Shown here piece after piece: positions 51,726-62,760 of a stretch of DNA of 64,000 bases. The stretch covers positions 61,674,659 to 61,738,658 of the forward strand of contig CM049313.1 in assembly GCA_026874595.1 (NCBI GenBank), in the 5' to 3' direction. How positions within the stretch are numbered: position 1 is the stretch's first letter; every line of letters starts with the position of its first letter. Below the pieces are notes generated by a model, which was not told where the DNA came from, ran no database searches, and worked only from the letters and a program-made list of their open reading frames with translations. Source of the DNA: Sipunculus nudus (taxonomy: Eukaryota > Annelida > Sipuncula > Golfingiida > Sipunculidae). Both the position numbers and the translations under genes were made by a program.

Positions 51726-53198
51726 GTGTATTTATTTTATAATATATACATATATATATATTTATATTTATATTTATATATATATTCGTATTTATTTTAT
51801 AATATATACATATATATATATATATTTATATATATATATGTGTATTTATTTTTATATATAATAAATATAATAATATACATATGATAATATGTATATATTA
51901 AAATTTAAAGAAGCAACATTTAGTATATGATATAGATAAAAGGTTAACAATACCTGATGCATTGGATGCACCTGTTCACCTTTCCTGTATTATAAGTGTT
52001 CTTCTGCAGTTTCCATGAATGTCAGATCCAGGGTGTTAACAGGATACTAACAGGTAAATGTAACAGGAAGTACAGAAAAGAAAGTTATGTGGAAATAAAC
52101 CACTCAGGTGTGCTATTTATAGTGGAGGAGATACAAACATATAATCATTACATGGGTTTTTCACAGGTGCTTTTTCTCTGTATTGGTTATTCTTTGGAAA
52201 ACAATTTCAGGTGTTTTGTCCTTTAAGCCAAGGTGATATAAACATATAATTCAAATTGTTACTTAAGTTTATCCAAGGATGATATTCCCTAATTTTAAAT
52301 CTTGTTAAGCTGATGCTCAATTCCTTGATTACTGCAGCGGTAAGGTTACTTACTAGCTACTATATATCTTGCATTGGTCATAAATTCATGATTTTCTTTT
52401 ATAGTTATAAAAAAATATGAATGTTAAGATGTTAGCCAATTTGTATTTAAAGTACATTTCAGGAATCTTAATACTGGAAACACAGACATAAAATACCATT
52501 TAGATATTTCTTGAGCCAATTAATTTTTGAAATATTTAGATATACATATCTAATAGACTTAGGCCAGTGATGTGTTGTAAGGTAGTTACCATGTAACTCC
52601 AATTGGAGGTCAGCTTACTTCATAAGATGTTTGTTTTTTACTTGTCATAACTTGTCATAACATTGACATTGTATAAAAAAGTTCTTATGCACTTTAAATT
52701 ATGTCTGAAAAAAATATCAGCTTTGATAAAATATCTCTGCATTGAATGAATAGACAGTATTTTATTCATTCAAATATTGTTATAGCATCTCCTAGTTGTG
52801 GTTATTTATGTATATATGTGGCTACAAAGAGATGAAACCATTAAGTAATTGGTTGGTCATGTATTTCACACAGGGTGTATGGTTTTCATGATCTTCCAAT
52901 AGATTTCAGGATGACAATCTTTTTTCAGATGGAGCTCAAGTTTCGTGTTGCCGAAGCATTAATATTTCTTCTCTGAATGACCATATATGCTTCATTTTCA
53001 GTGTCAGCATCACGGGCACTCAGCATTCGTGGCTGATTGATATCGTAAATTTATTCAGCGACAGATAACTGATAACATTGCTATAGTTTATGGCCCACTT
53101 GTGATGCAAGAAGATTTTTATTCCTATTGTTTCCATGGTGACCTAATTACTTTGCAACCCCTCTCCACCGGTGAAATAAGACGTGGCATATATATATA
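50816..53198. other. Unique non-coding DNA with a long (TA)n tract
   Basis: No gene recognised. The (TA)n tract at 51660-51860 is listed separately; the 94-codon Ile/Tyr frame over it is its translation. Confidence 0.5.
51660..51860. repeat. (TA)n microsatellite, interrupted
   Basis: About 55 bp of pure TA followed by three repeats of TTTATTTTATAATATATACA alternating with TA runs, a compound microsatellite. Confidence 0.95.
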
Positions 53199-53201
53199 TA
53201 A

Positions 53202-53488
53202 GGCCAAAAAAAAAATAAGATATGGTTCTCAGGCACTTTTTTTCAGAAATCGGTGCGGGCGGGCGGTATTTTATTTTTGACCTTTTTTTTCAATGCTCCG
53301 ATAAAATGTCATATGATCAGTGAAAAGCATGAAAATAACAATTTTTTTTGCTAAACAGGTAAAAGCACTACATAAATTGTACTATTTTTCTACTTGAAAG
53401 ATAAAAATCAAAATAAAAATTTTTGATGCGGGGGTTAAAAATTGACGGGGGCGGTGCCTGAGAACCACACCTTTTATTTTTTTTGGCC
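53202..53488. mobile_element. Harbinger-like MITE (copy 2), TAA duplication
   Basis: Left end GGCCAAAAAAAAAATAAGAT then ATGGTTCTCAGGCAC; inverted right end GGCCAAAAAAAATAAAAGGT then GTGGTTCTCAGGCACC. The target duplication TAA is exact (53199-53201, 53489-53491), as for PIF/Harbinger. No transposase. Copy 1 is at 42689. Confidence 0.85.
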
Positions 53489-53491
53489 TAA

Positions 53492-54535
53492 GGCAGATAT
53501 TATATTGATATATAGAAGAAATGATAACTCCCAGCTGTTGAAACTCTACACAAGCCTTTCATTAATTTTGCCTACTGTAGGGATGACCAGGCACATGTTT
53601 GACAAATAAAATGCAAATGGATAGGTAGACCTATGAGATTGATTATATTTTTTGCAAGTTAAATTAGGTCAAGCAAGACACCATGCCATGAATAAAATAA
53701 ATCAGATACTTGGTTTCCTTTGCACAGTAATAAGTAATAACCTCTGTAACAAGAGAGGTCAGTCCATAATATTTGCATAATTTTTGTGGATTATATTCCA
53801 GTTAAAGCTGATCAACAAACAATTGATCCTATTCACCGATACCATTCATCCCATGTTCAATGATTACAGGACATCATCCTGACAGTACATTTACTTTAAA
53901 TTAGCCTCCTTAGTTCAGGCTGATAGTATAGATGGCACTGTTTTCCGTCTTAATTTCCACCTCATTTTCCAGGCTTCACAGAAACCATAATGCTGCCAGC
54001 TTACATTAAATCTCATATCTATCTTACTTAGGCTGATAGCTAAAGCTAAGCCAGATTGAGATACATGTATATACTAGAGGTCTTTCTCATGACATGGATA
54101 TGTATTTCTGAGAAAGTTATCCCATCTGAGGCCTCTGTTAGGATTGATTATATATAACAGGGAACTATCTTATTCATATATATATAACAGAAAAAAATAT
54201 AGAAAGATAATATCCCATGTAAGGAAAAGTATTTCTCTATAGATTCTATCATTCATTTCCTGTCAAAGCATTGATAGTGTTTTATCAGCTGATAGGTCAG
54301 ACACGTTCTCTGGATAGTCCATGTGCACCATGGAAAGGCAAGTGCTTGCCTTATCAGGGCTACATTTAGGAATGATTTATGACATCAGCTGTGCCAGCAA
54401 CCCAGTATTTATCTTCCTGTTATAATGCCCCTGACACTGCTAAGCAGCATGCGATTCCCACAATAATAAATCTGCAGATGTTTAATTGAATTAATGGTCA
54501 GAGTCGCAGTGTGTATGTGACTGTGTATTAGTTAT
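53492..54535. other. Unique non-coding DNA
   Basis: AT-rich, no feature recognised. Confidence 0.5.
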
Positions 54536-55015
54536 AAATACAGACTGACCAACTGTGTTTATAGAGACAGCATTTGTGAAAAATTAGAGGTGGAAAAAAC
54601 ACAGGGTGAACTTTTTCAGTAGTAAAGTATTCCATCTTTTTTTTTTGTGTGTGCCAATAACAATGTATTATAGACACATATAGTTCTCATGATAAATAGC
54701 TAAATCATCCATACTTCTCTCCAGGTGTGTGTACATCTGTTGGTCATGATATCAGTTTAAATTTCATGTTTTTGTTAAATACAGACTGACCAACTGTGTT
54801 TATAGAGACAGCATTTGTGAAAAAATTAGAGGTGGAAAAAAACACAGGGTTAACTTATTCAGTAGTAAAGTATTCCATCTTGTTTTTTTGTGCCAATAAC
54901 GATGTATTATAGACACATATAGTTCTCATGATAAATAGCTAAATCATCCATACTTCTCTCCAGGTGTGTGTACATCTGTTGGTCATGATATCAGTTTAAA
55001 TTTCACGTTTTTGTT
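54536..55015. repeat. 241-bp tandem duplication
   Basis: AAATACAGACTGACCAACTG starts at 54536 and again at 54777. The copies differ by a few bases, mainly homopolymer length (TTTTTTTTTGTGTG versus TTTTTTTG), so the event is fairly recent. Confidence 0.97.
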
Positions 55016-57485
55016 TGCTTTTATAAAAAAAAAAAGAAATTACAAGGAATTTGAAGGAAGTCCTGTTCATAGTTTGTGGTGAAAACAACTATTATTGTCC
55101 TGACTGAACCAAAATAAAATATATTGTATTTAAAGAACCAATGAGTGCTGCCCTCTATCACAGGATGAATTAATTAATTAGGATCAGGTTTCAGATGAAC
55201 TATATGTTGCAGCAAACATTTATGTTAACTTATAACACCATGATGTTATTTACTGCCAGGTCAAACAAAATTGCTGACAAATGTTTCTCAAGGGTGATTT
55301 GATTTCAGGAATATGTATTCACCAAAAATAAATGTATACTTATTAATGTTCATATAGAATCATAAAGTGTTTATTTATGCTTTGTCTAGACCTTAGAAAT
55401 TTTGAACATTGTTTTTGTAGACAAGTCTTATTGATGTTTCTCACAATTTAAATTAGCAGACAAAAAGTTTAGATGTCTCACAACAGAGTCAATGATTTTA
55501 TTGCATGTTTTTAAAACAGTTAAAGTCATAGACAAAAGAATTGTTTCCAAATGACAATTTGTTACCAAATATCTGTCTGTGTCCCATTTATCTTTTTATA
55601 TACATGGTATGGTGGCTCCAATTAATTTGTCAATTAATATTGCCACATCCTTTTTTTTATCATTACCATTTGGAAATGGTTGCCAAACTGAATTTTGAAC
55701 TGATGGAAATCTGTAGTGAAAAAAATAAAGAAAAATTATATTGTGCTACATTAAGCAAATATATTATATATCACAATGAAATAATGTATACATAACACAT
55801 GTACAAATACAAGACCCACTCAATTAGAGTTGAATCAGTCTGTGAAATGTATTTTCATTTTTTTTCCGAATTTATTATCTATTCATTTATTGCCACAATA
55901 TATATATTATACATGAAACAGTTCATTTATATATAACTACTGTGCAATAAGGAAACTAAAATCAAACTATTCATGATATATAGGAAACAAAATAATAAAC
56001 ATATGATTATAATTATGAAAGTTAATTTAAATATAATATATATGATTCTTAAGTTGAGGAAAATATAGAGTTTTTCTGTAGGTTCCAGTTTAACATACTG
56101 GCACATGGGGAAAAATGCATTCTTTTTGTTCTGTAATGATATTCCTCCAAGTTTTTGCAAAATAAACCAGATATATAGATTACCTTTCAAAATTAACTTT
56201 AAACCTATATATATATGAACCATCACTATAATTGTAGATATTTTCTAGAGTTAATAACCTGAGGGAAATTAACATATTGTGTATGACTGTATGTGAATTA
56301 TAATGTAATGTGTAAAGCCAGAAATAGAAATATATATTACCATGTGAAAACCTTTTTTATATAACCAGTATCTGTATAAAAGAACTGAGTAAAGTAGGAG
56401 AAATATTAAGGTTCAAGTCAAGCATTGTCTAAATGAGTAAAAGAACATTTAAAATAGTGACTCTGTTATTTACATATACAACAAGCAATAAAGTTCTTTC
56501 ACCTCACACAGTGTCCGTGTATAGAGTATGCCACCGTATTATTGTAGTACACTTGCCATGGTGATCGCTGGAATACCGTACACATTGTATTGAGCTATGT
56601 TTATCATTCAGAACTAAGTTTTGTACACACAACAACAGTGTCCGACAAGCTGAACACAGCAAAGTTAGCTTATAAAAGTGACAAGTTAGTACATGTTATT
56701 AAACTACAAATATTACAGTGTTCTGCTGCCCTGATCCAGTGCTGGTATACAGTCTGCTTGCTACATTCACAGCGGCTTATACAGTCAGCATTACAGAAGA
56801 TTATCCCTGATCCACTGGTACTGGATCACTGGAGAAAACTAGTTCATCTTTTATGTACCTCGGCATTTCTGCTGAATTAAAGACCTAAGGAGACTTAATC
56901 TTGTAGCCGGGTGCTCCTTTTGTGAGACATTGAGAGAAAAGCAAGCTTGGAGGTCATGTACAGAGAAAGATGGGTCTGTTGTTATTATCCCCTTACGCAC
57001 TGCAAATGAAACAACTCAGAAATGTTTCTATTATGTTTTCAGTATTTGAGATATACTGTCTCAAAAATGAATATAATTAAAATTGAAAAAAAGTTAAAAT
57101 CTACCTAGGCTTTTTTTTAAATCAACTTAGGATGTTTATGCATAAGGCATAAAATATCAAAAATGGACAAACAAAATGTTTGTATAAACCTATATGTGTT
57201 CAAAAACAATGTCATTGCATTTACACATCTAAAAGCTTTGTGACAAATGTGTAATTACAGCTGCTGTTGTAGTATGCATGGTTATTGTCCCACTCCAAAT
57301 TGTACATGTATAATTGTTTTGATGCTGTATGAGTGAACTTTCTTGCATCACAAGCAAGTCAAGCATTTTGTCCAGGTAAATGCACAAAATGTTTAAGAAC
57401 CCTTTAGAATATTCAATGCATTGATTGTTTGAAGGAGACAATTATTAGCTCTCTGAAAATCACCCATAGAAACAAGGACAGCTTT
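55016..57485. other. Unique DNA with one unassigned, more GC-rich block
   Basis: Sequence at 56500-56960 is richer in GC than its flanks and holds a 96-codon frame (56590-56880, Leu/Ser/His-rich) with no domain I recognise. It could be a host exon or an old element. The rest, including the minus frame at 55927-56226, is low-complexity AT-rich sequence. Confidence 0.45.
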
Positions 57486-59025
57486 ATTGTATCCCCAGAC
57501 AAAGTCGGGGATACTATTTTTTCATGCCGGTCCTGCCGCCGCATATAAATTTTGTTGGCGCCATAACTCAAAAAATTATTCATGGATCTTTACCAAACCT
57601 GGTATATGTATAGATATGGGTGAGAGGACAAGGCCTATTTTAAAATGAGGTCATAACCTTAACTAGGAGAGTGTCCTTGACCTTAAATAGGTTCAATTTT
57701 AGGGAAAATCACACAAATTCTAAAATATCTCAAGAAATCTTGCATGGATTGATCCCAAAATCAAGTTGATCGAAGATCATGGATAGGGTTGTCATGTTTC
57801 AGAAACTGGTGGCACCACCTATTATTCTTTACTTGTTTTCATGCCTTTTAATACCCCCAAAATTGCCACTTGACAGTACTGTGAGTAATTTAAGTCAAAA
57901 ACTAATAGACATATTTCTTTTATATTATGCATATACATAGACATGGGTTATGGGATGATGTTTATTTAAATTTGAGCATGACCTTTCCTATGAGAGTGGC
58001 CTTGACCTTGAATATCGCCATATATGGTGAAAATGGCACAAAATTTCTCAATAAGGGATGCATGGATTGGTCCAAAAATCAACTTGACCAAAGATCTTGG
58101 ATAGTTTTGTCATGTACCGGAAACTGGTTGCGCCACTTGTTATTCTTTTACTTGTTTTTGTGCCATTTAATACCCCCATCATTGCCACTTAACAGTACTG
58201 TGAGCATTATAAGTCAAAAACTAAAAGACAGATTTATTTTATATTATGCATATACATAGACATGGGTTATAGGATGATTTTTTATATAAATTGGGGTCAT
58301 TACCTTCCCTGTGAGAGTGGCCTTGACCTTGAATATTGCCATATATGGTGAAAATCACACAAAATATTAATATCTCGATAAGGGGTGCATGGATTGGTCC
58401 AAAAATCAACTTGACCAAAGATCTTGGATAGTGTTGTCATGTACCAGAAACTGGTAGCGCCACCTGTTATTCTTTTACTTGTTTTCGTGCTGTTTAATAC
58501 CCAATCATTTCTTCTTTACAGTACTGTGAGCATTATAAGTCAAAAACTAATGGACAGATTTCTTTCATATTATGCATATACATATATATATGTCAAGGCC
58601 CAGATTGCGATCTGGACAGATCTTAGATCTTTCCAGCCCAAATTGTGATTGCAGTTTAGGCCGGTCTGAACTGCGATTGCAATCCAGGCTGGCCAGATCT
58701 TAGATCCATCCAGCCCAGATTGCGATCGCAGTTTAGTCCGGCCAGATTGCGATCCTGTCTTTTTTGCTTCAGGATCGCAATCTGGGCTGGACAGATCTAA
58801 GATCTGTCCAGATTGCAATCTGGGCCTTGACATATATATATAGACATGGATTAGGGGATGATGTATATTGAAATTTGGGTCATGACCTTTTCTATGAGAG
58901 TGACCTTTTCTATTAGAGTGGTCTGATATAATTGTTGCTGAAGATAGGGGGCCTGTTCTTAAAGGGGGGAGGGGATAAATTGTCTGGGAATACTATGGCA
59001 CCTGCGGTGCCAAGAAATATCTAGT
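57486..59025. mobile_element. Helentron/pearl-like element (family D) with nested MITE
   Basis: The 5' segment GTATCCCCAGACAAAG (57490-57505) returns inverted as TTGTCTGGGAATAC (58980-58993). It is followed by the hairpin GGCACC-TGC-GGTGCC (58997-59011), nine bases and CTAGT (59021-59025). Inside are three modules of about 320 bp marked by GAAACTGGTRGCRCCACCTR (near 57804, 58119, 58446) and AGTACTGTGAGCATTATAAG. The third is interrupted by the MITE at 58585-58840. Confidence 0.85.
58585..58840. mobile_element. 256-bp fold-back MITE, TA target
   Basis: Termini TATATATGTCAAGGCCCAGA and its inverse flank the element, and the inverted repeats continue through GATCTGGACAGATCT for 40 bp or more. 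Sister repeats of the host element read CATATACATAGACATGG at this site. The filled site has the same text split at TA, so TA was duplicated (58583-58584, 58841-58842). The interior is built from further AGATTGCGATC-type dyads. The 87-codon minus-strand frame is its translation, not a gene. Confidence 0.9.
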
Positions 59026-59077
59026 TAATTATGTAATATAATAAATCATAAAATTATCTTACTCAGTAATGGATAAA

Positions 59078-59235
59078 CAGCACATTCTCACTTAATGTCA
59101 TTAAGACCACCTTTGTTTAGTGACCAACTCAAAATAATGACCACTTTCATTAACAGTCCCTGTTCTTTTTTCCTACTTATGACCTCACTCAGCTGACCAC
59201 CTCGAAAATACGAACACTAAATCGAGGTCCCACTG
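59078..59235. mobile_element. Decayed Tigger-like MITE
   Basis: The inverted right end CAGTGGGACCTCGATTTAGT then GAGGTGGTC, and a left part with TTAAGACCACC, match the family at 31709 and 41117. The left terminus is mutated and TA duplications are not visible. Confidence 0.5.
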
Positions 59236-60981
59236 GTGATGATACTTTCAAGTTTTTCTGTAATAAAGCAGTGGTTTGGTATCAGTTGAGTTATATCTAA
59301 GAGAGGTATGAAAAATAACCATATAATAAGGAGAGACCCACTGAGTTTTCTCTCAATTTCTTTAAAAGACCAGACTTTGAGCAAGATGTTTTTTTAATTT
59401 TAGTTGGTTCACTTCAGTGTAGCAGGCCTTGAGATTCAGATGTCTCTGGTCCTTGTGAAACACTCAGGTTTACCTCAACTCATGTGAGAGTAAACTTGAA
59501 GAGCTGGCATGAGTAAATTTGAAAGTGGTGGCTTCAGTCATGCCAGTTTGAACAGCCCTTGAAAAGCAAGGCATCTTTCCAACCTTTTGAAATTGAATTT
59601 GTTGTACAAAATATATCTTGGAAATTAATTTGAAAAAATATTGTGATAATATTCAAATATAAAAAAAAGGTAAAGAGGTAAAACAGACAAAGACCTAACA
59701 CTGTAGATTAGTAACTATCGGACAGCTCTCTGCCGTGTCAGATATGTGAGGGACATGTGACCCCAGTATTTCATAAAATCTCAAAGTGTCGAGATTGTGA
59801 GCTGTTTGTAGACAGACCTGATTTGAGTGTTGTTCTTTGTCACTAGTATAGAGACCAAGTTGTCGTGGCAGATATGAGGGATTAATCTAGAGCAGTTCAG
59901 GTTGTTTTATCAGCAAAAGGCTGTCTGTGACAAGAATCAGTATAGAAAATTTATAAATTATCCATCACTAGGTTGTTATCATGTTAACACAGAAGCTAGC
60001 TTATTTCATTACATATAGTTTTCCACTGAAAATGACTATACCTTTGGGGAGATATTGGTTTAGAGTCATTTAAGAAATTGTGTGCTTTACAATTATAGGG
60101 AGTCTGTTTTTTTGTACATGCAAAACATCTGCCAGTAAAAAAAAGAATGTCCTTTCATTCTTTTCATTCCTTCAGTTGGTACTCAATTAATGGTTTGGCA
60201 GTGTTATTGACAGAATTTATTTTTAAATTTTCACCTGACATAATTTGTTTTTCTTTTAGTTTAAAATTAATTTACTGTATTTATGTATTACAAAAAATTT
60301 ATTACCCCTGGAGCTTTTTACTGGAATGCAGTAGTGCACATATGATGTGGAAGTGTATTGCATTTGGCCAGAATAATAGCAAAAGAAGAACTTTATAATG
60401 TCATGGGTCATTGTATGCTAAATTATGTTAATAAGATTAGACTAATGATCATTGTATAAAATCATCCTGTATAACTCTTGGTCCCTAGACAAATGCCTCT
60501 TACCATCAGACAGTAGACCTTCAGTGTGTTTTCCATGGTATCTAACAACGTTTGATGGCTGGTAATAGGGGAATGAACATTGGGTGTCATCATCTTGTCA
60601 GTGTAACTTACGGCAAATTTCCTGTTTCCTGTATCCCCTTGATGAACTTCCTGAGCTTGAAGGGGAGGCCCAGTAATTACCTGTGTGCTTGTGATTCAAA
60701 ATGCTCTCTCTCTTTCACTGGATGAAAAAAAAGTCAGCACTGGCCAGGTTTTATGTACTGCTAGCTGCTTATTAACATAGTATAGACAAGAAACCAATCA
60801 GGGTCTATTGATTGCAGCATTTTAACAGGTGGTTTTCCTGGAATTTTCTTGGCGGTCTTTGAGATTCTTTTTTTTTATTTCATTGCTTAAACTTGTTTCA
60901 ATATTTGATGGAAATGAGCATGTTTTTCTAGCGGATTTATTATTTTGTTTTACTCAGTTGACATTTGCAGAATTAAGGACT
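59236..60981. other. Unique non-coding DNA
   Basis: No repeat ends or recognised proteins; the frames at 60147-60398 and 60829-61050 lack known domains. Confidence 0.5.
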
Positions 60982-61326
60982 GGCTTCTGTTGCACAGGGG
61001 TAAAGCACAGGACTAAAGGTTGGGAGATCGGGAGTTCAAATCTCAGCTGAGGCGGTGAGATTTTTTACGGTCCACCCAGGATGAGGGCTCTGCAGGCTTA
61101 ATCTGTTTATAAGGCAATGCCCTACAGTCGTGTTTCACTCACAATTAAACTAGTGTGCCTTTTTGGGGTTCCTTGATGATATGACCCAGCAAAAGGGACG
61201 ATTATGTATCCAGGGCCCGCAGGTGCAGTAGTCACCCGGCCTGGTTGACACCAGAATATAAAATAAGATGAAGCTTGTGTTACTGCCCTGTCAATTAGTT
61301 CGGAATGGGAATTGAATTCTGCAGAT
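60982..61326 (+). repeat. tRNA-derived SINE (copy 2)
   Basis: A better preserved head than copy 1: an A-box-like TTGCACAGGGGTAAAGC and a B box in GGAGTTCAAATCTC (61031-61044), then the shared body to GGAATTGAATTCTGCAGAT. The acceptor stem is not closed, so it is a SINE and not a tRNA gene. No obvious target duplication. Confidence 0.88.
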
Positions 61327-61797
61327 GTCATTTATGCAGTTATGTTAGCATTGGTTAAAAAATGGTTACCTCCGCCAAAAAAAAAGTTTACATATGCAGT
61401 CAATAAAGTATACAAGTAAAAGTATATTTTTTTCTTGGTTTGAATAGCAAAATCATCAATTTTTCATTGCAGTGATATGTTAAAAAGAAAAACCTTGTAA
61501 GCCACAAACTGTGAAAGTTTTGACAGAAAGTTGTATATAGTTGTCACATTACCAATGTAATGGCTTTGCTTTGTGGATTATTCCCATATCCATGAATTAA
61601 TAATTGATTCAGAAGATTTAAAATAATGCAACATAACTTTTCATTACATGTGACCATGCATACTTCATACTCATTTATTAGGTCCTAACCTTTAAAGCCA
61701 GATTCCCACATTCCCGGACATATCTACCAGTCTGGCTGGACTGTAAGTGCCCACTCACCTACCAATTTTTCCTTCAGATCACCAGATTTTTCTGGTC

Positions 61798-61851
61798 ATC
61801 TTGGTCACTTCTGATAACTTCTCTAGGGAAATTATCAGAAGTGACCAAGAT
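61798..61851. other. Perfect 20-bp stem hairpin
   Basis: ATCTTGGTCACTTCTGATAA (61798-61817) is followed after 14 bases by its exact complement (61832-61851). It could be a fold-back element core or a small-RNA hairpin; no further copy is in the window. Confidence 0.7.
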
Positions 61852-62513
61852 TACTTATGGCATCAGAAATGATAAAGAAGAAAAGATGGTTTTAAATGAG
61901 CCGTTTTTTTTTTTCATTTTCATCATCAGATCTACCAAATTTTCTCGCTGGATTTATATCAACTGATCTGACTGATTTTTCCACCAGGCAAAAAAATTGG
62001 CTTGAAGAATCAGTAGATTGGAGGAATAAAAGCTTTCAAAATAGTGCATTAAAACATGATGTATGGTTTCATCAATGAAGTCACATTTTTTTGCTCTTAA
62101 TAAAAAAAACCTTTACAACCTTGAATGGCATGAGATTTACTGCATGGAACAGGATATTAACAAGTACTTGGTTAAACAGACTGGAAGTCACATGTTGTGT
62201 TGGATATATTTAATGCTCCAGTTATTGCTTGGCTACTTTGGTAACTAGTAAGATAGAGTGACCTTTCAATTCTTTATGGTAATGATTTGTTATTGATAGG
62301 TCATGGGAATTCGATCTAGAAGCAGGTTTAGGGTTGTCTGGGATAACATATTACAGGCCTTAACATTTCTTGTATTATAATTTACAGTGGATATTAAAAA
62401 GTTAAACCTTAACACAAGTTTAAAGTTTGGTGTTTGTGCTTTCTGACCATATAAGAAGGAATATTTAAAAAAAGGGTTTGTAAAATCAAAATTAAAAATT
62501 GAACGCCCAAGAG

Positions 62514-62760
62514 TGGATGTGTGCTATCAAATTTCAGACTCATCGAAAATCCAATATGGCCACTAGGCAGAGATCGTGGAGTGCCTTTCATGGGAATTAA
62601 GTATGTCATGATTTGTTCAAGGAATTGCCATGAAAATTGGATGTGTGCTGCTGAATGTTAACACCCATCAAAACCAGTATGGCCAAAAGACTCATTCTTT
62701 TTAGGAATGAGCATTGCAGGGCAGTAATTGAGGACCTTTTGGGTCATAGTTATTTCTAGT
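62514..62760. mobile_element. Helentron-like 3' fragment with two 125-bp modules
   Basis: TGGATGTGTGCTRYYRAAT... and CAATATGGCC / CAGTATGGCC recur 124 bp apart (62514, 62638). Then follow a short GACC-TTTTG-GGTC stem (about 62732-62745), ten bases and CTAGT (62756-62760) before a T-run. No 5' end was found. Confidence 0.45.

Noticed and set aside
51600-51884. 94-codon Ile/Tyr-rich frame
   Set aside because: Translation of a (TA)n microsatellite.
56590-56880. 96-codon frame as a host exon
   Set aside because: Slightly GC-richer but no family motif and no clear splice signals; left as unassigned.
58570-58833. 87-codon minus-strand frame rich in SGQ/DLR
   Set aside because: Lies exactly over the fold-back MITE; no known domain.
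60982-61054. tRNA gene
   Set aside because: A and B boxes are present but the acceptor and anticodon stems do not close, and a SINE body follows that is shared with 46669.
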